Assembly (NCBI RefSeq): GCF_003515065.1
Contig: NZ_QXGH01000027.1
Coordinates: 62,001-126,000, forward strand
DNA: 64,000 bases
Origin: Nocardioides immobilis
GTDB taxonomy: Bacteria; Actinomycetota; Actinomycetes; Propionibacteriales; Nocardioidaceae
Reading direction: 5' to 3'
The translations under genes were made by a program, and so were the position numbers. Of this stretch, positions 26,772-35,817 are shown piece after piece (position 1 is the first letter of the stretch; every line of letters begins with the position of its first letter). Under the pieces are notes generated by a model. It was given only the letters and a program-made list of their open reading frames with translations, was not told where the DNA came from and ran no database searches.

Positions 26772-27389
26772 ATGCCCCGCCCCCCGGAGCGTCTGCTCGA
26801 CCGCAATGGGATAGCTCGAGCCGCTCTCGCACTGGTCGACGAGAAGGGTGACTTCACGATGCCCGAGCTGGCAGCTGCGCTGCGGGTGCGTCCCTCGTCG
26901 CTCTACCACCACGTCGAAGGCAAGGCCGAGATCATCGAGCTGCTGCGGGCGGAGGTCGTCCAGCAGCTGGACCACAGGCTGCTGGAGACGGAGCCGTGGG
27001 ACGAGGGACTCGACCGGTGGGCGCGGACGTATCGAGACCTCTTCGCCCAGCATCCCAAAGCGATCCGGATGCTCGCGACAGCACCGGTGCGGATGCCCGA
27101 GGTGGTCGACGTCTACGAGATGGCCGTCGCCGCGTTGCTCCGCGCCGGATTCCGCGACCGCGACGTGCTCGCTCTGATCGTCGCCGTGGAGAGCTTCCTC
27201 CTCGGGTCCGCCCTCGACCTGGTCATGCCCGACGGGATGATCGAGGTGGACGGCGAGCAACACCCCGGCCTGAGTCGCTGCCTGGCAGCGCTCCCCACCG
27301 GCGTTCGCCGGGCCGACCACGCCTTCGAGGTGGGCCTCGAGGCACTGATCACCGGGTTCCGGGCCCGCCTCGAACCTTCGCAAGATTGA
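26772..27389 (+). CDS. TetR-family transcriptional regulator
   Basis: A protein of 205 residues. The N-terminal helix-turn-helix (about 13-55) includes PELAAALRVRPSSLYHHVEGK; the rest resembles the TetR_C domain of tetracycline-repressor-like regulators. A GACAAGGAGG ribosome site precedes the ATG. It is divergent from the two serine hydrolases, so it probably represses them and itself through the two dyads at 26637 and 26696. The ligand is unknown. The 120 bp after it, up to pobA, is empty. Confidence 0.85.
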   Translation: MPRPPERLLDRNGIARAALALVDEKGDFTMPELAAALRVRPSSLYHHVEGKAEIIELLRAEVVQQLDHRLLETEPWDEGLDRWARTYRDLFAQHPKAIRMLATAPVRMPEVVDVYEMAVAALLRAGFRDRDVLALIVAVESFLLGSALDLVMPDGMIEVDGEQHPGLSRCLAALPTGVRRADHAFEVGLEALITGFRARLEPSQD

Positions 27390-27509
27390 TCGCACGTCGG
27401 CGTCTGAGCAGGTTGTCACGCGTGCACGTACTGCGCGCCTGGCACGACGACTACCCTCCCGATATTGGCGATTGCGGGTAAGCCAGTAGGCGGCCACCCA
27501 CCACGCGGC

Positions 27510-28736
27510 CTAGCCTTCGTGCAGCAGACCCCTCACGGCCGAATCCGCTCCGGACGGCCAGCCGGTGTAGCCCTCGGCGAGGTAGGTGGAGGCGGCGGTG
27601 GAGCCCACCACGGACGCGAGCTCGCCGAGCTGGCGTCGTACGTCGAAGTCGGTGGCGCCGGGCAGCGTGTGGAGCATCGTCGTCATCCAGTACGAGAAGT
27701 GCTGCGCGCGCCAGACGCGGTCGAGGGCGCGCGGGCCGTAGCTGTCGAGCGCATCGGCGTCGTTCTTGCGCACCGCCTGCTCGAGCAGCTCCGCGAGGAC
27801 GCGCACGTCCGCGAGGGCGAGGTTGAGCCCCTTCGCGCCGGTCGGCGGGACGGTGTGCGCGGCGTCCCCCGCCAGGAGGAGGCGGTCGTGGCGCATCGGC
27901 TCGGCGACGAAGCTGCGGAACCGGAGCACCGCCTTGTCGGTGATCGGTCCCTCGTTGAGGGTGAACCCGTCGGGGCCGGCGACCCGGGCCTGGAGCTCGG
28001 CCCAGATCCGGTCCTCCGACCACCGGTCGACGTCCTCGTCGGGGTCGCACTGGAAGTACATCCGCTGGAGGGTCTCGGTGCGCTGGCTGATCAGCGCGAA
28101 GCCCCGCTCGGAGTGGCTGTAGACCAGCTCCGGCGCGCTCGGCGCGGCCTCGGTGAGGATCCCGAACCACGCGAACGGGTACTCGCGGAAGTAGTGCCGG
28201 CGCTGGACCTCGGGCACCTCCTGTCGACAGATCGACCGCGACCCGTCGGCGCCGACGAGGTAGTCGCAGCGCACCTCCTGGGCAACGCCGTCGGAGTCCG
28301 TGAAGACGATGCCCGGACTCGGGCCGGTCACGTCGACGACGCGGGTGTCGCGGACGCCGAACCGGACGTCGCCCGCATCGCGGCTGCGAGCGTCCGCGAG
28401 GTCGATGAACACGTCGGTCTGGGGATAGAGCCAGGCCGACTCGCCGGCCAGAGCCTTGAAGTCGACCCGATGGCTGTCTCCGCCGAACCGCAGGGCGATT
28501 CCGCCGTGCGCGTGCCCTTCGCGGTGAACCCGGTCCGAGACCCCAGAGTCGACGAGCAGCCGGACGGTGCCGGCTTCGAGGATGCCGGCTCGCACGGTGT
28601 TCTCGATCTCCAGCCGGGTGCGATGGTCGACCACCACCGAGTCGATGCCGCTGAGCGCGAGCAGGTGGGAGAGCATCAGGCCAGCGGGACCGCCGCCGAC
28701 GATGCCGACGGTGGTGCGGGTGAGGTGAGGTTGCAT
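27510..28736 (-). CDS. pobA: 4-hydroxybenzoate 3-monooxygenase
   Basis: FAD-dependent aromatic hydroxylase of 408 residues, close to the usual ~394 of PobA. Motifs: dinucleotide GGGPAG at about 14-19, the DG motif YLVGADGSRS (about 157-166), and the second FAD motif GDAAHTVPPTGAKGLNLA (about 287-304), which is diagnostic for p-hydroxybenzoate hydroxylase. It makes protocatechuate from 4-hydroxybenzoate with NAD(P)H and O2. It starts 11 bp after pcaJ and is the last gene of the pca operon, feeding that pathway. Confidence 0.92.
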   Translation of the reverse strand: MQPHLTRTTVGIVGGGPAGLMLSHLLALSGIDSVVVDHRTRLEIENTVRAGILEAGTVRLLVDSGVSDRVHREGHAHGGIALRFGGDSHRVDFKALAGESAWLYPQTDVFIDLADARSRDAGDVRFGVRDTRVVDVTGPSPGIVFTDSDGVAQEVRCDYLVGADGSRSICRQEVPEVQRRHYFREYPFAWFGILTEAAPSAPELVYSHSERGFALISQRTETLQRMYFQCDPDEDVDRWSEDRIWAELQARVAGPDGFTLNEGPITDKAVLRFRSFVAEPMRHDRLLLAGDAAHTVPPTGAKGLNLALADVRVLAELLEQAVRKNDADALDSYGPRALDRVWRAQHFSYWMTTMLHTLPGATDFDVRRQLGELASVVGSTAASTYLAEGYTGWPSGADSAVRGLLHEG

Positions 28737-28747
28737 GGGTCCGCCCT

Positions 28748-29404
28748 TCAGCGTCCGGTGCCGTCGACGAGCGGGACGTCCACGAGGGCGGCCAGGTCGT
28801 CGTACCCGATCCCGAACAGGTCGCGTACGACGACACCGTCGGGCTCGATCAGGAACACGGCGAGGTCGGTGTAGACCCGGCTCACGCACTGCAGCCCGGT
28901 CAGCGGATAGCTGCACTCGGGAACCAGCTTGGCGCTCCCGTCCCGTGTCAGCAGGCTCATCATCACGAACGTCTGCTTGGCCCCGATGGCGAGGTCCATC
29001 GCGCCGCCGACGGCGGGGATGTCGTCCGGTCGGCCGGTGTGCCAGTTGGCCAGGTCGCCGCGCGCAGAGACCTGGTAGGCGCCGAGCACGCAGATGTCGA
29101 GGTGGCCGCCGCGCATCATCGCGAAGGAGTCGGCGTGGTGGAAGTACGACGCACCCGGCAGCTCGGTCACGGCGACCTTCCCGGCGTTGACCAGGTCGGG
29201 GTCGACCTCGTCGCCGAGGGCCTCGGGGCCCATGCCGAGCATGCCGTTCTCGGTGTGCAGCTGGACCCCGCTGCCCGGAGTCAGGAAGTTCGACACCTTG
29301 GTGGGCAAGCCGATGCCGAGGTTCACGAACGAGCCGGCCGGGATATCGGCAGCCACGATCCCCGCCAGCGTGTCCCGGTCGATGCCGGTGAAGGTGGCGC
29401 TCAC
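28748..29404 (-). CDS. pcaJ: 3-oxoadipate CoA-transferase, subunit B
   Basis: Beta subunit of 218 residues. The sequence around residues 38-58 (a PGSGVQLHTENGMLG segment) holds the catalytic Glu of family I CoA transferases in ENGMLG. With subunit A it moves CoA from succinyl-CoA to beta-ketoadipate. The GTG start overlaps the subunit A stop by 4 bp, as expected for a heteromeric enzyme. Confidence 0.9.
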   Translation of the reverse strand: MSATFTGIDRDTLAGIVAADIPAGSFVNLGIGLPTKVSNFLTPGSGVQLHTENGMLGMGPEALGDEVDPDLVNAGKVAVTELPGASYFHHADSFAMMRGGHLDICVLGAYQVSARGDLANWHTGRPDDIPAVGGAMDLAIGAKQTFVMMSLLTRDGSAKLVPECSYPLTGLQCVSRVYTDLAVFLIEPDGVVVRDLFGIGYDDLAALVDVPLVDGTGR

Positions 29405-30099
29405 TTGAAGGCTCCGATCAGGGAGGCGCGGTCGCGGTCGACGCGCACCACGTGGTCGACGTAGACGCAGGGGGTCACCACGTTCTCCGGGTCGAGCGAC
29501 CCCGTCGGGACGACCTCGTCGACCTGCACGATCGTCGTCTCGGCGGCTGCGGCCATGATCGGCCCGAAGTTGCGTGCGGTCTTGCGGTAGACGAGGTTGC
29601 CCAGCCGGTCGGAGCGGTGGGCGGCCACGAGGGCGACCTCGGCGCGAAGCGGGTGCTCGAGCACGTAGCCACGCCCGTCGATGACACGGGTCTCCTTGCC
29701 CTCGGCCAACGGGGTGCCGTAGCCGGTGGGCGTGAAGAAGGCGCCGATCCCCGCCCCGGCGGCGCGGATCCGCTCGGCCAGGTTGCCCTGGGGCACCAGC
29801 TCCAGCTCAAGACGCCCGGCCCGGTAGGCCTCGTCGAAGTGCCAGGAGTCCACCTGGCGCGGGAACGAGCAGACCACCTTGCGCACCCGTCCCTCGCGGA
29901 TGAGAGCGGCCAGGCCGACGTCGCCCCCGCCGGCGTTGTTGCTCACGATCGTGAGCTCGGTGGCGGCGCTCTCGATCAGCGCCTCGACCAGCTCGACGGG
30001 CTGGCCGGCCGACCCGAACCCGCTGACCATCACCGTGGCCCCGGTGGGGATCCCCGCCACCGCCTCCAGGGTCGTGTCGTGGAAGGTCACCTTGCTCAA
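29401..30099 (-). CDS. pcaI: 3-oxoadipate CoA-transferase, subunit A
   Basis: Alpha subunit of 232 residues with the family segment VMVSGFGSAGQP (about 22-33) and LTIVSNNAGGGDVG. I chose the TTG at 30099 (MSKVTFHD) because the only good ribosome site, AAGGA at 30113-30109, is 9 bases from it; a GTG three codons further in would be 18 bases away. The much longer open frame overlaps pcaF and is not real. It partners with the gene that overlaps its stop. Confidence 0.88.
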   Translation of the reverse strand: MSKVTFHDTTLEAVAGIPTGATVMVSGFGSAGQPVELVEALIESAATELTIVSNNAGGGDVGLAALIREGRVRKVVCSFPRQVDSWHFDEAYRAGRLELELVPQGNLAERIRAAGAGIGAFFTPTGYGTPLAEGKETRVIDGRGYVLEHPLRAEVALVAAHRSDRLGNLVYRKTARNFGPIMAAAAETTIVQVDEVVPTGSLDPENVVTPCVYVDHVVRVDRDRASLIGAFK

Positions 30100-30103
30100 C
30101 TGC

Positions 30104-31294
30104 TCACGTCCTTGCGTTCTCGAGGACGACAGCCAGGCCCTGGCCGACGCCGATGCAGATGGCGGCCACGCCCCAGCGCTGTCCCGACTCCGCCAGCGAG
30201 CGGGCCAGGGTGCCGAGGATCCGTGTGCCGGACGCGCCGAGCGGGTGCCCGATCGCGACGGCTCCGCCGTGGGGGTTGACGATCTCGGGGTCGATGTCCC
30301 AGGCCCTGATGCAGGCGAGCGACTGCGCGGCGAAGGCCTCGTTGAGCTCGACCGCGCCGACGTCGCTCCAGGCGACGCCGGCGCGCTCGAGAGCGAGGTC
30401 GGCGGCCGCGACCGGCGCGAACCCGAAGTCCTGCGGCTCGTTCGCCGCTGCACCGCGGCCGGCGATCCGGGCGAGCGGTGCGCCGCCGACGAGGTTTTCA
30501 GCTGCCGCGCTTCCGAGCACGGCCGCCGACGCGCCGTCGTTCAGCGGTGAGGCGTTGCCGGCCGTGACCGTCCCGTCGGGGCGGAACACCGGCCGGAGGC
30601 GGGCGAGCTTCTCCAGCGTGGTGTCGGCCCTGATCGACTCGTCCCGGTCCAGGTCGACCCCGGGTACGGCGACCACCTGGTCGTCGTAGAACCCGCGGTC
30701 CCAGGCCTCGGCGGCTCGTCGGTGCGAGCGGAGGGCGAACGCGTCCTGATCCTCCCGTGACACGCCCTCGCGCTCCCGCAGCTGCTCGGTGGCCTCACCC
30801 AGCGAGACCGTCCACTCGGCGGGCATCGCGGGGTTCACCAAGCGCCAGCCGAGCGTGGTCGACACCAGCTTCGCGTCGGTCGTCGGGAACGCCTTCTCGG
30901 GCTTGGGCAGCACCCAGGGCGCGCGGCTCATCGACTCCACGCCGCCGACCACGACCACGTCGGCCTCACCGACGGCAATCTGCCGCGAGCCGATGACGGC
31001 AGCATCGAGGCTGGAGCCGCAGAGCCGGTTGACAGTGGTCGCCGGCACCGACGTGGGCAGACCTGCCAGCAGCCCGGCCATCCGGGCGACGTTGCGGTTC
31101 TCCTCGCCGGCGCCGTTGGCGTTGCCGAGCACGACCTCGTCGACCCGGGCGGGGTCGAGGCCGGGGGAGCGGTCCAGCAGCGCCTTCACCACGTGGGCGG
31201 CGAGGTCGTCCGGCCGGACACCGGCCAGCGCGCCGCCGTACCGCCCGAACGGCGTGCGCACCGCGTCGTACACGAACACGTCGGAGACCGTCAC
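30104..31294 (-). CDS. pcaF: 3-oxoadipyl-CoA thiolase
   Basis: Type II thiolase of 396 residues. The nucleophilic Cys is in NRLCGSS (about 90-96), the catalytic His in AIGHPLGASG (about 348-357) and the second Cys in CIGVGQG (about 384). It splits beta-ketoadipyl-CoA into succinyl-CoA and acetyl-CoA, the last step of the pathway. It starts at a GTG overlapping the pcaC stop. Thiolases of fatty-acid metabolism look similar, but the operon decides the role. Confidence 0.9.
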   Translation of the reverse strand: MTVSDVFVYDAVRTPFGRYGGALAGVRPDDLAAHVVKALLDRSPGLDPARVDEVVLGNANGAGEENRNVARMAGLLAGLPTSVPATTVNRLCGSSLDAAVIGSRQIAVGEADVVVVGGVESMSRAPWVLPKPEKAFPTTDAKLVSTTLGWRLVNPAMPAEWTVSLGEATEQLREREGVSREDQDAFALRSHRRAAEAWDRGFYDDQVVAVPGVDLDRDESIRADTTLEKLARLRPVFRPDGTVTAGNASPLNDGASAAVLGSAAAENLVGGAPLARIAGRGAAANEPQDFGFAPVAAADLALERAGVAWSDVGAVELNEAFAAQSLACIRAWDIDPEIVNPHGGAVAIGHPLGASGTRILGTLARSLAESGQRWGVAAICIGVGQGLAVVLENART

Positions 31295-31671
31295 CGGCGT
31301 CCCTCCTCGTCGATGACTCTCCCCGCCACGGCGAACGCGTGGTTCGCGGCCGGGACGCCGCAGTAGACGGCGGACTGCAGGATGACCTCGCCGATCTCCT
31401 CGACGGTGAGTCCGTTGCGGCGGGCGGCGGCGACGTGCATCTCGAGCTCCTCCCAGTGGCCGTTCGCGATGAGCGCGGTGAGCGTGATCGCGCTGCGCAT
31501 CCGCCGGTCGAGCCCGGGACGGGTCCAGATCTCCCCCCAGGCGTAGCGGGTGATCAGGTCCTGGAAGTCCTCGGTGAAGGCGTTCTTCGTCGCCTCCGCG
31601 CGGTCGACGTGCTCGTCGCCGAGCACCGCCCGGCGGACCGCCATGCCGGCGTCGTGCCGCTCGTCGCTCAT
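31291..31671 (-). CDS. pcaC: 4-carboxymuconolactone decarboxylase
   Basis: A 126-residue carboxymuconolactone-decarboxylase (AhpD-like) domain protein with the typical RSAITLTALIANGHWEELE and the C-terminal GVPAANHAF segment. It decarboxylates gamma-carboxymuconolactone to the enol-lactone. In many actinobacteria this domain is fused to the enol-lactonase as PcaL; here it is a separate gene whose ATG overlaps the pcaD stop. Confidence 0.93.
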   Translation of the reverse strand: MSDERHDAGMAVRRAVLGDEHVDRAEATKNAFTEDFQDLITRYAWGEIWTRPGLDRRMRSAITLTALIANGHWEELEMHVAAARRNGLTVEEIGEVILQSAVYCGVPAANHAFAVAGRVIDEEGRR

Positions 31672-32459
31672 CGGGCCGCCTCCTGTCCGACCAGGAACCC
31701 CGCCACCGCAGCGGCGGTCGCCGCCGGGTCCTCCGCGGGCGGGAGATGGCCGCACCCGGTCAGGACCTCGAAGTCCGCGCGAAGGGGCCAGCTGGTGGCC
31801 GACTCGGCAGCCGCGGGGGGCACGACCACGTCGTGCTCGCCCGCCAGCACCAGCAGCGGTACCAACGGTCGGGAAGCCGTCACCTCCGCGCGCTCGAGGG
31901 CCGCGAGTGCCTCGCAGGCCCAGGCGTAGGAGCGCGGGTCCGCATGGGACAGGGACGTCAGCAGCGCCGCCGTGACCTCGGGACGCCGGTCGGTGAAGGC
32001 GGGTGCGAACCAGCGGGTGGCGGAGCTTGCGACCAGCGCCGGTGTCCCGGCCCGGCGCACCAGTGCGGCGCGCTCGTGCCACGCCCCGGGCTCGCCGATC
32101 CGAGGCGTGGCCGCGATGCTCGCGACTGCCGCGAACGGTCCCGGCCGGGCGGCCAGCTCGAACCCGACGACGCCGCCGAGGGAGACGCCGGCGTACGTCG
32201 CGGGCCGGCCGTCGGCCAGCTCTGCCGCCCGGTCGCGGACGACGTCGGAGAGGTCGGCGACCGAGTATGGTCCCGCGGCGGCCGGGCTGCTGCCGTGTCC
32301 GGGAAGGTCCCAGCCGACGACCTCGAAGCGGTCGCCGAGCAGAGAGGCGCACTCGCCCCACAGCGCGGTCACGGCGGTGCCGAGGGACGGCCCGACCACC
32401 AGCAGGTGGGGCAGCTCCGCTCCACCGGCGAGGTGCGAGAAGGTCAGGTCAGGCTTCAC
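31668..32459 (-). CDS. pcaD: 3-oxoadipate enol-lactonase
   Basis: Alpha/beta hydrolase of 263 residues. The nucleophile elbow GVSLGG (Ser about 91), acid GEHDVV (about 205) and His in GCGHLPP (about 234) complete the triad. It hydrolyses beta-ketoadipate enol-lactone to beta-ketoadipate. The start overlaps the end of pcaB by 11 bp and its stop overlaps pcaC. Confidence 0.92.
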   Translation of the reverse strand: MKPDLTFSHLAGGAELPHLLVVGPSLGTAVTALWGECASLLGDRFEVVGWDLPGHGSSPAAAGPYSVADLSDVVRDRAAELADGRPATYAGVSLGGVVGFELAARPGPFAAVASIAATPRIGEPGAWHERAALVRRAGTPALVASSATRWFAPAFTDRRPEVTAALLTSLSHADPRSYAWACEALAALERAEVTASRPLVPLLVLAGEHDVVVPPAAAESATSWPLRADFEVLTGCGHLPPAEDPAATAAAVAGFLVGQEAAR

Positions 32460-33654
32460 GGCGGCCTCCTCGGAAAAGGGCGAGGGCGGCGTCGATGAAG
32501 GTGGCGGTCGCGCCCAGGTAGGCAGCGGGGTCGCCCGTGCTCGCGTCGCCGCGCTCGGAGAGGAGCAGGTCGGCCGCGGCGCGGGCCCGGCGGTCCATCG
32601 CCTCGGTGTCGACCCGGAGCCCGGCGACCAGCTCGGCGGCCTGGGCGGTCGCCACCACGCTCAGGCTCAGCAGCCGGCGCAGGGCGGGCCACTCCGCGTG
32701 CCATGCCCCCGGCGGGCGCTCGTCGACGGCCTGGCTCGCACAGAGGTGGAGCTGCGCGCCCAGCTGCGGCGCCTGCAGGGCGGCGGCGTTCACGAGCGTG
32801 GCGAGGACGGGGTTCTGCTTGTGCGGCATGGTGGACGATCCGCCGCGGCCTCGCGCCGGCGCCTCCCGCACCTCCCCGATCTCGGGACGCCCCAGGGTCA
32901 GCACGTCGGCCGCGACGACGCCGAGCGCGTCGAGGACCTCCACCAGTGCGTCGCCGACCCTGGTCACTGGTGCCCGCCGTGTGTGCCAGGGCAGGCCCGG
33001 CGACGACAGTCCCAGGCGGTCCGCCAGCGCCTCCGCGGCACGAGCCGGGTCGGGCACCAGGTCCGCGGCCCTCGAGAGCGTCCCCGCCGCGCCGCCGCAC
33101 TGGACCGGGAGCCCGCGTCGTACGGCGTCGAGGTGGTCGGCAGCGTCCAGCACGCCGGTCAACCACTGGGCGGCCTTGAGCCCGAAGGTGGTGGGGACGG
33201 CGTACTGCGTCAGAGTCCTGCCTGCCATCAGCGATCCCCGGTGCTGCCCGGCCAGCCCGGCCAGCGTCTGCGCCGTACGGTCCAGGTCGACCCGCAGCCG
33301 GTACGACGCGTTCCGCACGAGCAGCATCAGCGCCGAGTCGAGCACGTCCTGGCTGGTCAGACCAGCGTGCAGCAGGCGGGCGGCGTCGCGGTCGTCGACC
33401 CTGGCGCGGAGCGCGCGCAGGAGCGCCGGCACCGGGTTGCCGGCGTCCTCGACCTCGGTCGGGTCCAGGGTCGGCTGCCACCCGTCCACGGCGCGGGCGA
33501 CCGCGTCGACGTGGTCGGCCTTCGCGGCGCCACAGTCGGCCAGCGCCTGCATCCAGGCGACCTCGACCCGCAACATCGCGGCGAGCACTGCGGCGTCGTC
33601 GGCGACGCCGCGCGCCCGGTGGGCGCCCGGCTCCAGGAGCCCCGCGCCGCTCAC
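32449..33654 (-). CDS. pcaB: 3-carboxy-cis,cis-muconate cycloisomerase
   Basis: Fumarase/argininosuccinate-lyase superfamily protein of 401 residues with the flexible-loop signature GSSTMPHKQNP (about 272-282) and the early TSQDVLDSA. It lactonises beta-carboxymuconate. It starts at a GTG overlapping the pcaG stop. In the frame used, the C-terminus runs 11 bp into pcaD. Confidence 0.92.
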   Translation of the reverse strand: MSGAGLLEPGAHRARGVADDAAVLAAMLRVEVAWMQALADCGAAKADHVDAVARAVDGWQPTLDPTEVEDAGNPVPALLRALRARVDDRDAARLLHAGLTSQDVLDSALMLLVRNASYRLRVDLDRTAQTLAGLAGQHRGSLMAGRTLTQYAVPTTFGLKAAQWLTGVLDAADHLDAVRRGLPVQCGGAAGTLSRAADLVPDPARAAEALADRLGLSSPGLPWHTRRAPVTRVGDALVEVLDALGVVAADVLTLGRPEIGEVREAPARGRGGSSTMPHKQNPVLATLVNAAALQAPQLGAQLHLCASQAVDERPPGAWHAEWPALRRLLSLSVVATAQAAELVAGLRVDTEAMDRRARAAADLLLSERGDASTGDPAAYLGATATFIDAALALFRGGRREA

Positions 33655-34235
33655 GTGCAGTCCCGGTGGCGGGGGAAGGAGAGAAAGACCGTCTCCCGCT
33701 CGCCCTGGAGGTGGACGTCGAACCAGAGGTCGCCGCCCGGCTCCCGTACGGCGACCAGCCTCGTGCGCTCGTCCGCCGGCAGTCCAGCCAGCAGCGGCTC
33801 CGCGGCCAGGGCCGCGTCGTCGCCCGGCACGTAGACCCGGGTGAAGAGCCGGTTGAGCAGTCCGCGTGCGAAGACGGTGACCGCGAAGCAGGCCGCGCCC
33901 CCGGCCCGGGTCGGACCGGGCTCCAGGGTGCTGAACCAGTAGCGACCGGTCCGGTCGGTGGTGCTGCGCCCCCAGCCGGTGAACGCGCCGCCCTCGCGGC
34001 GGATCGATCCCTCGACGGCCGGAACGGCACCGGACGGATCCGCGTGCCTGATCTCCACGAGCGCATCGGGCACGCCGTTGCCGGCGCCGTCGTACACGTG
34101 GCCGTGGAGCCGTACGGCGCCCGCCCGGCCGGGTGGCACCAGCTCGCGGTCGTGGGCGTAGGGCAGCGCGTAGTGGAAGAACGGGCCGATCGTCTGGCCG
34201 GGAGTGGGGGCGAGGTCAGCCGCAAGGTCAGTCAT
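33651..34235 (-). CDS. pcaG: Protocatechuate 3,4-dioxygenase, alpha subunit
   Basis: Intradiol dioxygenase alpha chain of 194 residues beginning with the typical TPGQTIGPFFHYALPY. It lacks the four iron ligands that the beta chain carries, as expected for alpha subunits, and helps form the active-site cavity in the alpha-beta complex. It overlaps the pcaH stop by 8 bp and the pcaB start by 4 bp. Confidence 0.93.
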   Translation of the reverse strand: MTDLAADLAPTPGQTIGPFFHYALPYAHDRELVPPGRAGAVRLHGHVYDGAGNGVPDALVEIRHADPSGAVPAVEGSIRREGGAFTGWGRSTTDRTGRYWFSTLEPGPTRAGGAACFAVTVFARGLLNRLFTRVYVPGDDAALAAEPLLAGLPADERTRLVAVREPGGDLWFDVHLQGERETVFLSFPRHRDCT

Positions 34236-34983
34236 CGTCGCCGTCCTCGGGCTCGACGTAGGTGGCGTGGCTCCCGGTCAGCACGATGTCCCACCGGTAG
34301 CCCAGGAGCCACTCGTGCTCGGACAAGTGGTGGTCGTACGACGCCACCAGCCGCGCCCGCGCGGCCTCGTCGGTGATCGACTGGTAGATCGGGTCCAGAG
34401 CGAAGAGCGGATCGCCCGGGAAGTACATCTGGGTGATCAGCCGCTGCGTGAAGTCCGTGCCGAACAGGGAGAAGTGGATGTGGGCGGGCCGCCAGGCGTT
34501 GCGGTGGTTGCGCCACGGGTACGGCCCGGGCTTGATCGTGGTGAACCGGTAGCCGCCGTCGTCGTCGGTGAGGCAGCGGCCCAGCCCGGTGAAGTGGGGG
34601 TCGATCGGCGCCGGGTGCTGGTCGCGCTGGTGGACGTAGCGACCCGCGGCGTTCGCCTGCCAGATCTCGACGAGCTGGCCGCGCACCGGGCGGCCGTCGC
34701 CGTCGACGACACGACCGGTGACCACGATCCGCTCGCCGATCGGCTCACCCCCCGACTGGCCCGACTGGATGGTCAGGTCCGCCTCGAGCGGGTCGACGTC
34801 GGAGTGGCCGAATACCGGAGCCACCAGCTCCGCGCCCTCGGGGTCGGCAGGTCGGGGGTCCTTGGTGGGGTGCCGCAGCACCGCGCTGCGGTACGGCGCG
34901 AAGTCGAGCAACGGCTGGCCCAGCCCGGGCCGGGAGTCCTGGAGGTCGGCGATCTCCTTGCTGATCAGCTCCTGGGACTCCAT
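34228..34983 (-). CDS. pcaH: Protocatechuate 3,4-dioxygenase, beta subunit
   Basis: Iron-binding subunit of 251 residues. Ligands Tyr116 (GRY), Tyr155 (GPYPW), His168 and His170 (PAHIHF) have exactly the spacing of the Pseudomonas enzyme (408, 447, 460, 462). It opens the protocatechuate ring between the hydroxyls. The ATG at 34983 is the first start of a nine-gene operon (pcaHGBDCFIJ-pobA); the long upstream open frame is antisense to the regulator and not real. Confidence 0.95.
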   Translation of the reverse strand: MESQELISKEIADLQDSRPGLGQPLLDFAPYRSAVLRHPTKDPRPADPEGAELVAPVFGHSDVDPLEADLTIQSGQSGGEPIGERIVVTGRVVDGDGRPVRGQLVEIWQANAAGRYVHQRDQHPAPIDPHFTGLGRCLTDDDGGYRFTTIKPGPYPWRNHRNAWRPAHIHFSLFGTDFTQRLITQMYFPGDPLFALDPIYQSITDEAARARLVASYDHHLSEHEWLLGYRWDIVLTGSHATYVEPEDGDDD

Positions 34984-35026
34984 GGGTGAAGCCAACCTCG
35001 CGCGGTGCGGCCGGTCGAGACTAGGC

Positions 35027-35041
35027 TTCCACTGAGCGGAA
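35027..35041. promoter_or_regulatory. Imperfect dyad TTCC-N7-GGAA in the pcaH/pcaR gap
   Basis: TTCCACTGAGCGGAA pairs at six of seven positions around a central G. It ends inside the ribosome site of the IclR gene and 44 bp from pcaH, a position suited to control of either gene. It may be the regulator's operator; the match to known IclR-family sites is only general. Confidence 0.35.
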
Positions 35042-35049
35042 GGAGGGTG

Positions 35050-35808
35050 ATGGCCGGCAACACGTCCCGCCCCGGAGCGACCGTCGTCTCCCGCGTCCTC
35101 GCCCTGCTCGGCGCGTTCGACGAGAACCATCGCCGGCTCACCCTCACCGAGCTGGCCCGCAGGGCCGAGCTCCCGGTCCCGACCGCGCACCGCCTGATCG
35201 GCGAGCTCACCGCGCACGGTGCGCTCGCGCGCACGCCGTCGGGGGAGTACGTCGTCGGCCGGCAGCTCTGGTCGCTGGGCGTGCTCGCCCCGGTGCAGAC
35301 GGGACTCCTCGAGGCGGCCTCGCCGTTCCTGCACGACTTGTACGCCGCCACCCTGGCGACCGTGCACCTCGCCGTGCGCGACGGCACCGAGGTTCTCTAC
35401 CTGGACCGGCTCTCCGGCCAGCGGTCGGTGCCGGTAGTCAGCACGGTCGGCTCCCGCCTGCCGCTCTACCCGACCGGCGTGGGCAAGGTGCTGCTGGCGC
35501 ACGCACCGGAGCAGGTCCAGGCGAAGGTGCTGTCCTCGCTCAAACGGATCACGCCGCACACGATCACCCAACCGGCCCGGCTCCGGGCCCAGCTCGAGCG
35601 GGTGCGGAGCGAGGGCTATGCCACGACAGTCGAGGAGATGACGCTGGGCGCGTGCTCGGTCGCCGTCCCTGTCCGGCGCAACGAGGCCGACGTCGTGGCG
35701 GCCCTCGGCATCGTGGTGCCGAGCCTCCGCCGCGACCGGCCCCGTCTGGTGGCGGCGCTCCGGGTCGCCGCGCACGGCATCGGCCGCAGCATCAGCGGCG
35801 GTGCCTGA
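35050..35808 (+). CDS. pcaR: IclR-family regulator of the protocatechuate operon
   Basis: A protein of 252 residues: N-terminal winged helix (about 12-70, TLTELARRAELPVPTAHRLIGEL) and an IclR effector domain (about 85-250). An AAGGAGGG ribosome site sets the ATG at 35050. It is divergent from pcaH with 66 bp between starts, the arrangement of PcaR/PcaU-type regulators that respond to protocatechuate or beta-ketoadipate. Whether it activates or represses cannot be read here. Confidence 0.85.
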   Translation: MAGNTSRPGATVVSRVLALLGAFDENHRRLTLTELARRAELPVPTAHRLIGELTAHGALARTPSGEYVVGRQLWSLGVLAPVQTGLLEAASPFLHDLYAATLATVHLAVRDGTEVLYLDRLSGQRSVPVVSTVGSRLPLYPTGVGKVLLAHAPEQVQAKVLSSLKRITPHTITQPARLRAQLERVRSEGYATTVEEMTLGACSVAVPVRRNEADVVAALGIVVPSLRRDRPRLVAALRVAAHGIGRSISGGA

Positions 35809-35817
35809 CGTCGCGGA

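Noticed and set aside
31291..32459. PcaL fusion of decarboxylase and enol-lactonase, common in actinobacteria
   Set aside because: The two coding regions are in different frames with an ATGA overlap and each is full length; this is two genes, not a broken fusion.
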